A stretch of DNA of 64,000 nucleotides, taken from positions 62,001-126,000 of the forward strand of contig CAIOYC010000008.1 of NCBI GenBank assembly GCA_903862425.1, written 5' to 3'. This DNA is from an uncultured Caulobacterales bacterium. Lineage in GTDB: Bacteria; Pseudomonadota; Alphaproteobacteria; Caulobacterales; Caulobacteraceae. The notes beneath the pieces were generated by a model. The model made no database searches, was not told the DNA's origin, and saw only the letters and a list, made by a program, of their open reading frames with translations. Shown here piece by piece: positions 8,961 through 18,753 of the stretch. Within the stretch, counting starts at the first letter, position 1. Every line of letters begins with the position of its first letter. A program made the position numbers and the translations under genes.

Positions 8961-9929
8961 ATGCTCCCCAAGGTCTTCATCGATGGCGAGGCCGGCACCA
9001 CGGGCCTTCAGATCCGCGAGCGTCTGGCCGGCCGCACCGATCTGGAACTGGTGTCCATCGACCCTGCCAAGCGCAAGGATGCCGACGCGCGGCGCGCCAT
9101 GCTGAACGGCGTTGACGTGGTGATCCTGTGCCTGCCCGACGAGGCAGCCCGCGAAGCCGTGGCCCTGGTCGACAATCCGACGACGAAGGTGATCGACGCC
9201 TCCACCGCCCACCGGGTCGCACCGGGCTGGGTCTATGGCTTTCCCGAGCACGCGCCGGGCCAGCGCGAGCGCATCGCCGGCGCGAGCCGCGTCTCCAATC
9301 CCGGCTGCTATTCCACGGGGGCCATCGCCCTGTTGGCCCCGCTGGTTCGCGCAGGGCTCGTACCTGGCGACTTCCCCGTCACCATCAACGCGGTTTCCGG
9401 CTATAGCGGCGGCGGCAAGGGCCTGATCAGTGAGTTTGAGACGGAGGGCGCTGCTGCCGCCTTCCGCCCCTACGGCATGACGCTGAAGCACAAGCACGTG
9501 CCGGAGATCGTCGAGCGTGTCGGCCTTGTCCATCCGCCGATATTCGCGCCGGCCGTTGGCCATTACGCCCAGGGCATGATCGTCGAGGTTCCACTGCAGC
9601 TCTGGGCGCTACCCGGTTCCCCTACGCCGGACAGCCTGCGCGACGCACTGACGGCCGCCTATGCAGGCGAGCGTTTCGTCGCTGTAGCGGACAAGGCCGA
9701 GACCGAGACGCTGGCGATGGCCCGCGCGGGCGCCGGCGGTCATGTGGCGGATCTGGACCCCGAGGCTCTGAACGACACCAACCAGCTCAAACTCTACGTC
9801 TTTGGTAACGAAGCCGCCCAGCAAGCCCGTTTGGTCGCGGTGTTGGACAACCTCGGCAAGGGCGCTTCGGGCGCGGCGGTGCAGAATCTCAACCTGATGC
9901 TCGGGCTGGCGGAAAGCGCAGGGCTCTAA
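8961..9929 (+). CDS. argC: N-acetyl-gamma-glutamyl-phosphate reductase, short type
   Basis: NADPH-dependent third step of arginine synthesis. The 322-aa product is of the short form (AGPR type 2). It shows the nucleotide-binding start [14 protein letters not shown], the catalytic Cys in [13 protein letters not shown] and the substrate segment [13 protein letters not shown]. Its stop overlaps the stop of phaC on the other strand by 3 bases. Confidence 0.95.
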   Translation: MLPKVFIDGEAGTTGLQIRERLAGRTDLELVSIDPAKRKDADARRAMLNGVDVVILCLPDEAAREAVALVDNPTTKVIDASTAHRVAPGWVYGFPEHAPGQRERIAGASRVSNPGCYSTGAIALLAPLVRAGLVPGDFPVTINAVSGYSGGGKGLISEFETEGAAAAFRPYGMTLKHKHVPEIVERVGLVHPPIFAPAVGHYAQGMIVEVPLQLWALPGSPTPDSLRDALTAAYAGERFVAVADKAETETLAMARAGAGGHVADLDPEALNDTNQLKLYVFGNEAAQQARLVAVLDNLGKGASGAAVQNLNLMLGLAESAGL

Positions 9930-12025
9930 CCGGCCAGCGACTTCACCTTGACGTAGCGCCCTGGGGCATCCTCGATGGGCTTGAGCGGGCCCTTCGAAGG
10001 GTCGCGGGCAGCGATCTTCTCGCCGGACTTGGCGGAGAGCCACTGGTCCCAGTGCGGCCACCATGAGCCGGGCGTCTCAACCGCGTCGGACAGCCAGTCC
10101 TCGACGCGTTCGGGCAGGGCGGCGTTGGTCCAGTGCTGATATTTCTTGGCGTCCGGGTGGTTGATCACCCCGGCGATATGACCAGATCCCGACAGGGTGA
10201 AGGTAACCGGCCCGCCGAACAGCCGCGCCCCGCGATAGACCGAGCGCATAGGGGCGATGTGGTCTTCGCGCGAAGACTGCACATAGATGGGGATGCTCAC
10301 CTTGCCGAGATTTAGCGCCACGTTCTCGACGCTGAGCGTCCCTAACGAGAGCCGATTGTCGCGGTAATAGTCACGCAGATAGCTCATGTGCAGCGCCTTG
10401 GGCATGCGCGTCTGGTCCGAGTTCCAGAACAGCAGGTCGAAGGCCGCGGGCTCCTTGCCCATAAGGTAGTTGTTGACGAAGAAGGACCAGATCAGGTCGT
10501 TGGCGCGGAGCATGTTGAAGGTGTCGGCCATGGCGGTGGAGGGCAGCACTCCGCCCGCCGCGTCCATGCGCTTCTCCAGGTCGTTCAGCCACTCGTCGTT
10601 GGTGAACAGCTTCAGGTCGCCCGCCTCGACGAAGTCCTGCTGGGCGGCGAAGAAGGTGGCCGCGCCGATCCGGTGGTCGTCGTGGGCCGCCATGTAGGCG
10701 AGGGCGGTGGCGAGCAGGGTGCCGCCGATGCAGTAGCCGACCGTGTTCACCTGCTTGACGCCACACTGCTTCAGCACCGCATCAACTGCCGCGAACACAC
10801 CGCCGCGCATGTAGTCGGGGATGGTTTTGGCGGCGAAATCCAGGTCCGGATTGACCCAGGAGGCGACGAACACCGTGTAGCCCTGGGCCGTCAGCCAGCG
10901 GATCATCGAGTTTTCGACCCTGAGGTCCAAGATATAGTACTTGTTGATCCAGGGCGGGAAGATCAGCAGCGGAATCTCGTAGACCTGCTCGGTCGAGGGC
11001 GCGAACTGCAGGAGCTGCAGGTAGTCGTTTTCGAACACCACCTTGCCCGGCGCGGTGGCGACGTTCTCGCCCACCTTGAAACGTTCCAGGTCGGTCTGAC
11101 TGATGGAGAGCTGCCCGCCGCCCCGCGCCAGGTCGCTGGCGAACTGTTCGGCGCCCTTGATCAGGCTCTCCCCCTGGGTCGCCATGGCCTCGCGCAGCGC
11201 GACCGGGTTGGAGACCAGGAAGTTCGTTGGCGAGAAGGCGTCGGTGAGCATTTTGGTGAAGAACTCCACCCGCCGCTTGGTCATCGGATCCACCCCGTCC
11301 ACCGCGCCCACCAGCTTGTTCAGCCAGTTGGAGGTGAGCAGGTAGGACTGCTTCATCACGTCGAAGACCGGGTTGGCCGTCCAGTCCGGGTCGTTGAAGC
11401 GCTTATCCCCCTTCGCTGGGGCCGCGACCGGTTCGGTCTCCAGGCCGGATGCGCGGCGGGCCGCGGTTTTCCACAAATCCATATAGCCGTCGAACAGCTC
11501 GGCCTGGGCCTGTATCATCCGCTGCGGTTCGGCGGCCATGCGAGTAATGACGTCCGTCAGGGCGGGGCCGATGTGAAAGGGGTCGGTGACGACCTCGCTC
11601 CCGGCTTGGGACAGCGCCGCATTGGCGATGGCCCCCTGGGTCGTTAGCGCCGCCTTGGCCAGATTCAGCGACAACGTCTCCAGCACTTGGCGCTGTTCAG
11701 GGGGTAGGGTCAGGAAGTCCGGGGTCGTTGCCCCGGTGGCCTTGGGTTCGGGTTGCGAAGGCGGTGGCGACGTAAGCCCTTCCGCGACGGGCCCAGGCTT
11801 TGCCGTCTTGCGCGGCCCAGCTGGCTCCCTCGCCACCGAATTGGCGACTGTCTTCCTGGGCGAAGCCTTCGCCGACGCCGCCTTCGTCTTCGACTCGGTC
11901 TTGAGGACGGCGGCCGTTGGCTTGGTCACCACCGCCTTGGTCAGCACCGCCTTGGCCGCCGCTGCGGGTTTCGCCCTGGCAGTCGCGGGGACGGCCTTGC
12001 CGCTCCCTGCTGGTTTACGCGCCAT
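9926..12025 (-). CDS. phaC: Class I polyhydroxyalkanoate synthase with basic N-terminal tail
   Basis: Polymerises (R)-3-hydroxyacyl-CoA on the carbonosome surface. The start at 12025 is supported by GGGAGG six bases upstream; the frame is open further but without a family match. The 699-aa product has the lipase-like box GYCIGG with nucleophile Cys432, the Asp in [10 protein letters not shown] and the His in GSGHIAGV, plus the class I N-terminal domain ([19 protein letters not shown]). About 100 residues precede that core, rich in Lys, Ala and Pro with AKP/KTA-type repeats; class I enzymes are usually near 590 aa. No phaA/phaB/phasin gene is adjacent. Confidence 0.95.
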   Translation of the reverse strand: MARKPAGSGKAVPATARAKPAAAAKAVLTKAVVTKPTAAVLKTESKTKAASAKASPRKTVANSVAREPAGPRKTAKPGPVAEGLTSPPPSQPEPKATGATTPDFLTLPPEQRQVLETLSLNLAKAALTTQGAIANAALSQAGSEVVTDPFHIGPALTDVITRMAAEPQRMIQAQAELFDGYMDLWKTAARRASGLETEPVAAPAKGDKRFNDPDWTANPVFDVMKQSYLLTSNWLNKLVGAVDGVDPMTKRRVEFFTKMLTDAFSPTNFLVSNPVALREAMATQGESLIKGAEQFASDLARGGGQLSISQTDLERFKVGENVATAPGKVVFENDYLQLLQFAPSTEQVYEIPLLIFPPWINKYYILDLRVENSMIRWLTAQGYTVFVASWVNPDLDFAAKTIPDYMRGGVFAAVDAVLKQCGVKQVNTVGYCIGGTLLATALAYMAAHDDHRIGAATFFAAQQDFVEAGDLKLFTNDEWLNDLEKRMDAAGGVLPSTAMADTFNMLRANDLIWSFFVNNYLMGKEPAAFDLLFWNSDQTRMPKALHMSYLRDYYRDNRLSLGTLSVENVALNLGKVSIPIYVQSSREDHIAPMRSVYRGARLFGGPVTFTLSGSGHIAGVINHPDAKKYQHWTNAALPERVEDWLSDAVETPGSWWPHWDQWLSAKSGEKIAARDPSKGPLKPIEDAPGRYVKVKSLAG

Positions 12026-12170
12026 ACTCACCTCCCGAGGCGTGGGGCGCGTGCGGCCTTGGCCGTCTCGCCCTTTCTTATCGCTGACGTTCGTCGCATA
12101 AGAGCGCCGATCGACTGCGCCGTCACCGCGTAAATGCGGCAAACCGGATATTGGCGCCAAGGAGCGGATC

Positions 12171-12701
12171 ATGGACAGGGCGTTGCGAGCGGGCGGGCGG
12201 GTTTCAGCGGGTGTGGCGACTATCGCCGCTATCGCCGCCGCCGCAGCGCTGGCCGGTTGCGCCCAGGTCGGCCCCTTCGCGTCCAACCTCAATACGCAGG
12301 TCCGTTCGGGCGCCCATGACGTGATGGAGGCGACGCGCATTCAGCCCCTGGGCGTCGACCCGTCATCGCCCGTGGCTGCTGACGTGGCTCGCGCCGAATC
12401 CATCCGGGGCCCCGTTCCGAGTTTCGCCAGCATTCCGCCCAAGCCCACCGACATCCCGGCGCCGAGCGCCTACAAGACCCAGGTGGTCGGCCTTGTCGGT
12501 GACCGGCGCGAGTTGAACCAATGGGAGAAGGCCAACCCGCCCGGCGTGACCGATACCGAAGGCTTCGCCGAGGCCCAGCGGGCGCGAGTAGGCAAGGAAA
12601 CGCCCGTCACGGACCAGCGGACAAAGGAAGCCGAAGCCTTCGCCGCCAAGGCCCGCAAGGCCGCTCAGGAGCCGCCGCCCCGCACCCCGTCGCCGAACTG
12701 A
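12171..12701 (+). CDS. Uncharacterised lipoprotein
   Basis: A 176-aa product with a signal peptide ending in LAGC (Cys about residue 29), so probably a lipid-anchored envelope protein. The mature part is hydrophilic and Pro/Ala-rich, with FASIPPKPTDIPAPSAYKT as the most distinctive stretch and a low-complexity tail rich in KA and PPR. AAGGAG lies six bases before the ATG. Position 14 nt ahead of the aminotransferase suggests co-transcription. No function can be assigned. Confidence 0.75.
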   Translation: MDRALRAGGRVSAGVATIAAIAAAAALAGCAQVGPFASNLNTQVRSGAHDVMEATRIQPLGVDPSSPVAADVARAESIRGPVPSFASIPPKPTDIPAPSAYKTQVVGLVGDRRELNQWEKANPPGVTDTEGFAEAQRARVGKETPVTDQRTKEAEAFAAKARKAAQEPPPRTPSPN

Positions 12702-12714
12702 GCCGAGGCGACGC

Positions 12715-13938
12715 ATGACCGATTTCCACAAGATACGGCGTCTGCCGCCCTACGTCTTTGAAGAGGTGAACCGGCTGAAGGCGCGTCTGCGCGCCGACGG
12801 GACCGACATCATCGACTTCGGCATGGGCAATCCCGACATGCCGACGCCCAAGCACATCGTCGACAAGCTGATCGAGACGGCCCGCGATCCGAAGTCGGGC
12901 CGCTATTCGGCATCCAAGGGCATCATCGGCCTGCGCCGCGCCATGGCCGGCTATTATGGCCGCCGCTTCGGCGTGAAACTCGATCCCGAGACCGAGGTGG
13001 TGGCGACGCTCGGGTCGAAGGAAGGCTTCGCCAATCTGGCCCAGGCCCTGACCGCACCGGGCGACACGGTGATCTGTCCCAACCCCGCCTATCCGATCCA
13101 CGCCTATGGGTTCATCATGGCCGGCGGCGTGATCCGTCACGTCCCGGCTCTGACGCCGGAAGACTATCTCTCCGGCATCAGCCGGGCGGTGAAGCATTCC
13201 GCCCCGCCGCCGAGCGTGCTGATCGTCTCCTATCCCTCCAATCCCACGGCCCAGTCGGTCGATCTCGACTTCTATAAAGAGGTCGTTGCACTTGCCCGAA
13301 AGCACGACCTGCTGGTGCTGTCCGACGTGGCTTATGGCGAAATCTATTTCGACGGCAATCCGCCGCCGTCCATCCTACAGGTAGACGGGGCCAAGGATCT
13401 GGCGGTGGAGATCAACTCCCTGTCCAAGACCTATGCCATGGCGGGCTGGCGGGTCGGCATGGTGGTCGGCAACGCCCGCCTGTGCGCCGCCTTGGCGCGG
13501 GTGAAATCCTATCTGGACTACGGCAACTTCACCCCCATCCAGGTGGCGGCGGCGGCGGCGCTGAATGGTCCACAGGACTGCGTCGATGATATCCGCGCCA
13601 TCTACAAGTCGCGCCGCGACGTGCTGATCTCGTCCATGAAGCGGGCGGGGTGGGACATTCCGAGCCCGCCCGCCTCCATGTTTGCCTGGACGAAACTGCC
13701 GGACCAGTATCGCGACATCGGCTCCATGGCCTTCGCCAAGCTCCTGATCGAGCATGCCGGCGTGGCCGTGGCGCCGGGCACGGGCTTCGGCGAGTACGGC
13801 GAGGGGTATGTGCGCATCGGCCTGGTGGAGAATGAGCACCGCATTCGCCAGGCCGCTCGCAATGTGAAGAAGTTTCTCGACCAGTCGGGCCAGATTCTTT
13901 CCGCCCACCGCGACCTCGTCGCCGAGGCGGCGCAATGA
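12715..13938 (+). CDS. alaC: AlaC-like alanine transaminase (PLP class I aminotransferase)
   Basis: The 407-aa fold-type I aminotransferase matches the AlaC (YfdZ) subgroup from the first residues (IRRLPPYVFEEVNRLK, IIDFGMGNPDMPTP) to the end. The PLP lysine lies in SLSKTYAMAGWRVG; YPSNPTAQ and SDVAYGEIYFDG give the cofactor-contacting Asn and Asp/Tyr. AlaC makes alanine from pyruvate and glutamate; related enzymes are often labelled LL-diaminopimelate aminotransferase, so the substrate remains open. It overlaps hom by 4 nt (ATGA). Confidence 0.85.
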   Translation: MTDFHKIRRLPPYVFEEVNRLKARLRADGTDIIDFGMGNPDMPTPKHIVDKLIETARDPKSGRYSASKGIIGLRRAMAGYYGRRFGVKLDPETEVVATLGSKEGFANLAQALTAPGDTVICPNPAYPIHAYGFIMAGGVIRHVPALTPEDYLSGISRAVKHSAPPPSVLIVSYPSNPTAQSVDLDFYKEVVALARKHDLLVLSDVAYGEIYFDGNPPPSILQVDGAKDLAVEINSLSKTYAMAGWRVGMVVGNARLCAALARVKSYLDYGNFTPIQVAAAAALNGPQDCVDDIRAIYKSRRDVLISSMKRAGWDIPSPPASMFAWTKLPDQYRDIGSMAFAKLLIEHAGVAVAPGTGFGEYGEGYVRIGLVENEHRIRQAARNVKKFLDQSGQILSAHRDLVAEAAQ

Positions 13939-15239
13939 GCGGGCCCGAGAAACAGGCCAGGGAGTGGCGGATCGGCGTCGCCGGGCTCGGCGTCGTGGGT
14001 TGCGGTCTGATCAAATGGTTGCTGGAGCGACCCGACTTCGCGCCCAACGGCGACCGTGTGCGCCTGGTTGGCGTCACCGCCCGAGACCGCGACAAGGCCC
14101 GCGGGATCGATCTCAGCGGGGTTCAATGGTTCGACCATCCGGTGGAGTTGGCCGCCTCGCCCGACATTGACCTGTTCGTGGAGCTGATTGGCGGGTCCGA
14201 GGGTGTCGCCCGCGCCGCCGTCACCGCCGCGTTGAAGACGGGCAAGCCGGTTGTCACCGCCAACAAGGCCCTGATCGCCGCGCACGGGCTGGAGCTAGCG
14301 TCCCTTGCCGAGCGCCACGGTGTTTCGCTGCAGTTCGAGGCCGCCGTGATGGGCGGCACGCCCGCCGTGAAGCTGTTGCGCGAGGGGCTGGTCGGCGACG
14401 ACGTAGGCTCAATCGCGGGGATCCTCAACGGCACCTGCAACTTCATCCTGACCGAGATGGAGCGCACCGAGCGCCCCTTCGCCACCGTGCTCGCCGAGGC
14501 CCAGCGCCTGGGCTATGCGGAGGCGGATCCCACGACCGACGTGGGCGGGTTCGACGCCGCGCACAAGATCGTCGTCCTGGCCGCCCTGGCCTTCGGCGGC
14601 GCGCCCAACTTCGCCGCAGCCGAAATCCAGGGCATCGATCAGGTGGAGTTGATCGACATCCGCCTGGCCCGCGACCTCGGTTTCCGTATCAAGCTCATCG
14701 CCGAGGCGTCGGGGAGTTCCAAAGGCGCCACCGTGAGGGTCGCGCCGGCCCTTGTGCCGCTCACCCATCCCCTCGCCCAGGCTGGCGGCGCCTTGAACGC
14801 TCTTTTCCTGGAAGGCCAGCGGGTAGGGCGGCTTTATCTCCAAGGGGCGGGCGCGGGCGCCGGTCCCACGGCGGCCGCCGTGGCCGCAGACATCGCCGAC
14901 GTGATCGGCTGCGGCCGGCGCCCGGTGTTTGGCCGCCCGGCTGCGACCCTCCAACCACTGCCGATGCTCGAGCGTGGCCAGAAGATTGACAAGGCGTTCC
15001 TGCGCGTCATGGTCCGGGACGAGCCGGGTACGATCGCCGCCATCTCCGAAGCCCTGGCCAAGGCCGGCGTCTCCATCGACAGCTTCCTTCAAAGGTCGGT
15101 GGAAGATAGCGGCCACGTGCCGATTGTGCTTATCACCCATCCAGCTACGGAAACGGCGATCGCTGATGCGGTCGAGCACATCGCCGCCCTTCCAGCGGTC
15201 ATCGAGAGACCAAGAGCTATACGCGTGGCGCGAATCTAG
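13935..15239 (+). CDS. hom: Homoserine dehydrogenase
   Basis: NAD(P)H-dependent reduction of aspartate semialdehyde to homoserine, the branch point to threonine and methionine. The 434 residues comprise a Rossmann start (GVAGLGVVGCGLIKWL), the catalytic domain with VTANKALIA, GILNGTCNFILTEM and EADPTTDVGGFDAAHK, and a C-terminal ACT domain from about residue 355 (MVRDEPGTIAAISEALAKAGVS), which implies feedback control. It is translationally coupled to the alaC-like gene and followed by glpX. Confidence 0.96.
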   Translation: MSGPEKQAREWRIGVAGLGVVGCGLIKWLLERPDFAPNGDRVRLVGVTARDRDKARGIDLSGVQWFDHPVELAASPDIDLFVELIGGSEGVARAAVTAALKTGKPVVTANKALIAAHGLELASLAERHGVSLQFEAAVMGGTPAVKLLREGLVGDDVGSIAGILNGTCNFILTEMERTERPFATVLAEAQRLGYAEADPTTDVGGFDAAHKIVVLAALAFGGAPNFAAAEIQGIDQVELIDIRLARDLGFRIKLIAEASGSSKGATVRVAPALVPLTHPLAQAGGALNALFLEGQRVGRLYLQGAGAGAGPTAAAVAADIADVIGCGRRPVFGRPAATLQPLPMLERGQKIDKAFLRVMVRDEPGTIAAISEALAKAGVSIDSFLQRSVEDSGHVPIVLITHPATETAIADAVEHIAALPAVIERPRAIRVARI

Positions 15240-15302
15240 CAGCGCCGCTGTAACGACATACGAATCGGAACAGAACGAAGCATTCGGGGGACTGAGGTTT
15301 AG

Positions 15303-16268
15303 ATGAGCGGCGAACAATTGAAGCTTGATCAGGGTCTTGTCATGGACGCCGTGCGCGTCACTGAACGGGCGGCTATCGCCTCGTACGATCAGATCGGCCA
15401 CGGCAACGAGAAGAGCGCCGATCAGGCCGCCGTCGACGCCATGCGCACGGCGCTAAACGAGCTCCACATCGACGGCAAGATCGTTATCGGCGAAGGTGAG
15501 CGCGACGAAGCGCCCATGCTCTATATCGGCGAGAAGGTCGGCACGGGCAAAGGTCCGGCGGTGGATATTGCGCTCGATCCGCTGGAAGGCACGACACTGA
15601 CGGCCAAGGCCATGGCCAACGCCCTTGCCGTGCTGGCTCTCTCCCCAGGGGGCGGAATGCTGCACGCTCCCGATACCTATATGGACAAGATCGCCATCGG
15701 TCCCGGCTTCGCGCCTGGCCTCGTGGATCTTGACATGGCGCCGGCAGACAACGTGCGCGCTCTGGCCAAGGCCAAGGGCGTCGATCCGCGCGAGATCACC
15801 GTCTGCGTCATGGATCGCCCCCGCCACGAAAAGCTGATCGCCGAGCTGCGCACCGTCGGTGCGCGGGTGAAGCTGATCACCGATGGCGATGTCGCCGGCG
15901 TGATCGACACCACCGACCCGGAGACGGGCGTGGACATCTATATCGGCTCCGGGGGTGCGCCCGAGGGCGTGCTGGCCTGCGCGGCGCTGAAATGCGTTGG
16001 CGGCCAGTTCCAGGGCCGATTGATCTTCCGCAACGACGACGAGAAGGCCCGTGCGCGCCGCATCGGCCTCTCCGACGCCGAGTTCAATCGCAAGTATAAT
16101 CTCGATGAACTGGTCAAGGGCGACGCCATTTTCGCCGCTACCGGCGTGACCAAGGGCTCGCTGCTCGACGGGGTGAAGTTTGGCCGCGGCTTCGTCACCA
16201 CCCACACCCTTGTCATGGACAGCGCTACCCGCACGGTGCGCGAAATCCGGATGAAGCACCCGATCTAG
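15303..16268 (+). CDS. glpX: Class II fructose-1,6-bisphosphatase
   Basis: Gluconeogenic phosphatase of the GlpX type, 321 aa. Metal- and substrate-binding motifs are IGEGERDEAPMLYIGEKVG, DIALDPLEGTTLTA and GSGGAPEGVLACAALKC. The hom-glpX order is conserved in Caulobacterales. It is convergent with dprA with only 6 nt between stops. Confidence 0.96.
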   Translation: MSGEQLKLDQGLVMDAVRVTERAAIASYDQIGHGNEKSADQAAVDAMRTALNELHIDGKIVIGEGERDEAPMLYIGEKVGTGKGPAVDIALDPLEGTTLTAKAMANALAVLALSPGGGMLHAPDTYMDKIAIGPGFAPGLVDLDMAPADNVRALAKAKGVDPREITVCVMDRPRHEKLIAELRTVGARVKLITDGDVAGVIDTTDPETGVDIYIGSGGAPEGVLACAALKCVGGQFQGRLIFRNDDEKARARRIGLSDAEFNRKYNLDELVKGDAIFAATGVTKGSLLDGVKFGRGFVTTHTLVMDSATRTVREIRMKHPI

Positions 16269-16274
16269 GTCGGG

Positions 16275-17387
16275 TCAGCTTCGCGCCACAAGTCCACCGG
16301 GCAGCAGGTCCACTCTTCCGGCGACCGCCAGTTCGACCAGCGCCGCGAACACGCCGGGCGGGGGCTCCATCAGCGCGCGAACGATCTCGTCCACCGGCGT
16401 TGGGGTCGGTGAGGCCAACGCATAGACGCGTTCGCGCAGGCGCTCGGCTTCGCGCTCCATCCGGGCCGCATCGCCCGGCGGCGGATCGAACAGGTCGCCT
16501 TGCGGCTCGCCTAGGCGCGGCGCCTGTTGCAGGGCGGCGATCACATCCTGCGCGCCTTCGCACAGGGTTGCGCCCTGACGCAGCAGGTCATTGGTCCCCT
16601 TGGCGCGCGGATCGAGCGGCGAACCCGGTACGGCGAACACCTCGCGGCCCTGCTCGCCCGCCAGCCGGGCGGTGATGAGCGAGCCTGAGCGCATCTCCGC
16701 CTCCACCACCACCACGCCGAGCGAGAGGCCGGAAATGACGCGGTTGCGGCGGGGAAAGTCCTGCGCCTTGGCCTTGCGGCCGACCATGTTCTCGCTGACC
16801 AGACAGCCGGCTTCGGCAAGGCGGCGATAGAGTTGCGCGTGTTCGGGCGGATAGATGTCGTCGATGCCGCCGCCCAACACCGCCACCGTGCCGGTTGGTA
16901 ACGCGCCCTCGTGCGCTGCACCGTCTATTCCACGCGCCAGACCTGAGGTCACAACATAGCCCGCCTGCCCAAGCTCCATAGCCAGCTGGCGTGCGAAGCG
17001 CTGGCCACCCGCGGAGGCGATCCGCGCGCCCACGATAGCGACGGAAGGCTTCAGGAGAAGGGCGCCGTGACCGAGCGTCCAGATCAGAGGTGGCGGCGGA
17101 TCGAGGGCGGCTAGTGGGGCCGGGAAGTCGGGCTCGCCTGCCGTGATCAGCCGCGCACCGAGCTTGGCGCCGGCCGCCAGCTCCTTGTCCGCCTCGGCGA
17201 TGGAGCAGACCTTGAGCGGCGCCACGCGGCCACCGCGCAGGGCCATGCCGGGAAGAGCTTCCAGCGCCCGGCCCGCTGACCCATAGCGCGTCATCAGCGC
17301 GGCCGCCGCGACAGGTCCGACATTCTCCGTGCGCGACAGGCGCAGGCGATCGCGGCGCTCCGCTTCGGTGACGGCTTTAGGCGTCAA
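16275..17387 (-). CDS. dprA: DNA-processing protein DprA
   Basis: RecA loader acting on incoming single-stranded DNA during transformation. The 370-aa product has an N-terminal helical (SAM/HhH-like) part, the Rossmann core (GARIASAGGQRFARQL, TSGLARGIDGAAHEGAL, VLGGGIDDIYPPEH, PRRNRVISGLSLGVVVVEA, FAVPGSP) and a C-terminal winged-helix segment (PVDEIVRALMEPPPGVFAALVEL). The most upstream start is TTG at 17387, inside the plsY stop (TTGA). Confidence 0.95.
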   Translation of the reverse strand: MTPKAVTEAERRDRLRLSRTENVGPVAAAALMTRYGSAGRALEALPGMALRGGRVAPLKVCSIAEADKELAAGAKLGARLITAGEPDFPAPLAALDPPPPLIWTLGHGALLLKPSVAIVGARIASAGGQRFARQLAMELGQAGYVVTSGLARGIDGAAHEGALPTGTVAVLGGGIDDIYPPEHAQLYRRLAEAGCLVSENMVGRKAKAQDFPRRNRVISGLSLGVVVVEAEMRSGSLITARLAGEQGREVFAVPGSPLDPRAKGTNDLLRQGATLCEGAQDVIAALQQAPRLGEPQGDLFDPPPGDAARMEREAERLRERVYALASPTPTPVDEIVRALMEPPPGVFAALVELAVAGRVDLLPGGLVARS

Positions 17388-18016
17388 GGCGCGGCTTCGC
17401 GCGGCGCGGTCTTCTTCGCCCCGATCTTCGGCTCTTCGCCCTTCAGCAGGCGGCGGATGTTCTCATGGTGGCGAATGAAGACCAGTACGCCGGTAAAGAT
17501 GGCCAGTCCGATGATCGGGTGGCCGGCATGCAGGAAGAAGGCATAGATCGGCGCCAGAGCCACCGCCGTCAGCGCCGCCAGAGACGAAATGCGCAGCAGG
17601 AAGGCGACGGCGATCCAGGTCGCGCCCGCGAGCAGCCCCACAGGCCAGGCGGCGGCGATCATGATGCCAAAGAAGGTGGCCACGCCCTTGCCGCCTTTGA
17701 AGCCGAGCCAGACGGGAAACAGGTGGCCGAGGAAGGCGAACGCCCCGGCTAAGGCGCCCGCCGTCTCGCCCCACAAGGCGCGTGCCACCAGCACCGCCAC
17801 GATGCCCTTACCGCCATCGCCGATCAGGGTCAGGGCCGCGAGATCGCGCCGGCCCGTTCGCAGCACGTTGGTTGCGCCGATATTGCCCGATCCGATGGAG
17901 CGCACATCGCCCGCCCCGCCGAGCCGCGTCACGATCACCCCGAACGGAATCGAACCGACGAGATAACCGCCCACCACGCAGGCGGCGAGCGCGAGAAAAG
18001 AAAGTGCGAAGATCAT
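17384..18016 (-). CDS. plsY: Glycerol-3-phosphate acyltransferase PlsY
   Basis: Transfers the acyl group from acyl-phosphate (the PlsX product) to glycerol-3-phosphate in the inner membrane. The 210-aa protein has five hydrophobic helices and the three family motifs: GSIPFGVI, GSGNIGATNVLR and FKGGKGVATFFG. It overlaps the DUF72 gene and dprA by 4 nt each. Confidence 0.96.
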   Translation of the reverse strand: MIFALSFLALAACVVGGYLVGSIPFGVIVTRLGGAGDVRSIGSGNIGATNVLRTGRRDLAALTLIGDGGKGIVAVLVARALWGETAGALAGAFAFLGHLFPVWLGFKGGKGVATFFGIMIAAAWPVGLLAGATWIAVAFLLRISSLAALTAVALAPIYAFFLHAGHPIIGLAIFTGVLVFIRHHENIRRLLKGEEPKIGAKKTAPREAAP

Positions 18017-18753
18017 GGGCCAAGCTTCGCGTCTGGATTGCGGGAGCGCAAGGGGTTCACGGCGGCTTTCAAAAGCAACGCATCCTGCGTCGCCGCGCCG
18101 AACATGGTGTTGTCGAAGATCACCCAGGCATCAGGCCCGAGTTCCTGCGCGACCGCGGCAATCCGCGCCGGGCCGTACTCGGTGGCGTAAGTGCGCGGTG
18201 AACCGTGCAGGCGCCAGTAGCTGAAACCGGTCCAACCGCCTGGCGCGGCGGCCTGCGGACACAGGGCCGGATCGCCGGCGACGCGGCCGATCCGGTGGCG
18301 AATCATCAGGGTGTCGGAATCGGCGCTAAACCAGCTCGCATGGCGCGGCTCCAGCGCCGCTTCGCCGTCATGGCGCTTGCGGAAGCGTTCGAAAAAGGCC
18401 TCGGCCGCCGTCGGGTCGAACTGCAGACTGGGCGGAAGCTGGATCAGGATCGGGCCGCGCTTGTCGCCTAGCGCCGAGGTTTCGGCGAGGAAGCGTTCCA
18501 ACGGCTCCACGATATCGACCAGCCGTCTATCGTGGGTGATCGCCTTGGGCAGCTTTATCGCAAAGCGGAAACCTTCCGGGGTCGAGGCCGCCCAGCGGGC
18601 ATAGGTTTCCGGCTTATGCGGGCGATAGAAGGAGGAATTGATCTCTACGGCGTCGAACTGGGTCGCATAGCGTTGCAGGGTTGAGCCTTCGACAGGAAAC
18701 CGTTCGCGTATGCTGGCGGGTATCGACCAGCCCGCCGTGCCGATACGGATCAA
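18013..18753 (-). CDS. DUF72 family protein
   Basis: A TIM-barrel-like protein of 246 aa with the DUF72 signatures: start RIGTAGWSIP, FDAVEINSSFYRPHKPETYARW, FRFAIKLPKAITHDRRL, ILIQLPPSLQFD, ALEPRHASWF and YWRLHGSPRTY. Biochemical role is unknown. The start is TTG at 18753 overlapping the pyrC' stop, so the gene is embedded in the pyrBC'-plsY-dprA operon. Confidence 0.92.
   Translation of the reverse strand: MIRIGTAGWSIPASIRERFPVEGSTLQRYATQFDAVEINSSFYRPHKPETYARWAASTPEGFRFAIKLPKAITHDRRLVDIVEPLERFLAETSALGDKRGPILIQLPPSLQFDPTAAEAFFERFRKRHDGEAALEPRHASWFSADSDTLMIRHRIGRVAGDPALCPQAAAPGGWTGFSYWRLHGSPRTYATEYGPARIAAVAQELGPDAWVIFDNTMFGAATQDALLLKAAVNPLRSRNPDAKLGP

Noticed and set aside
10388-11647. Open frame of over 400 codons antisense to phaC
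   Set aside because: It mirrors the synthase codons, has no start signal and a composition typical of antisense frames in GC-rich genes.
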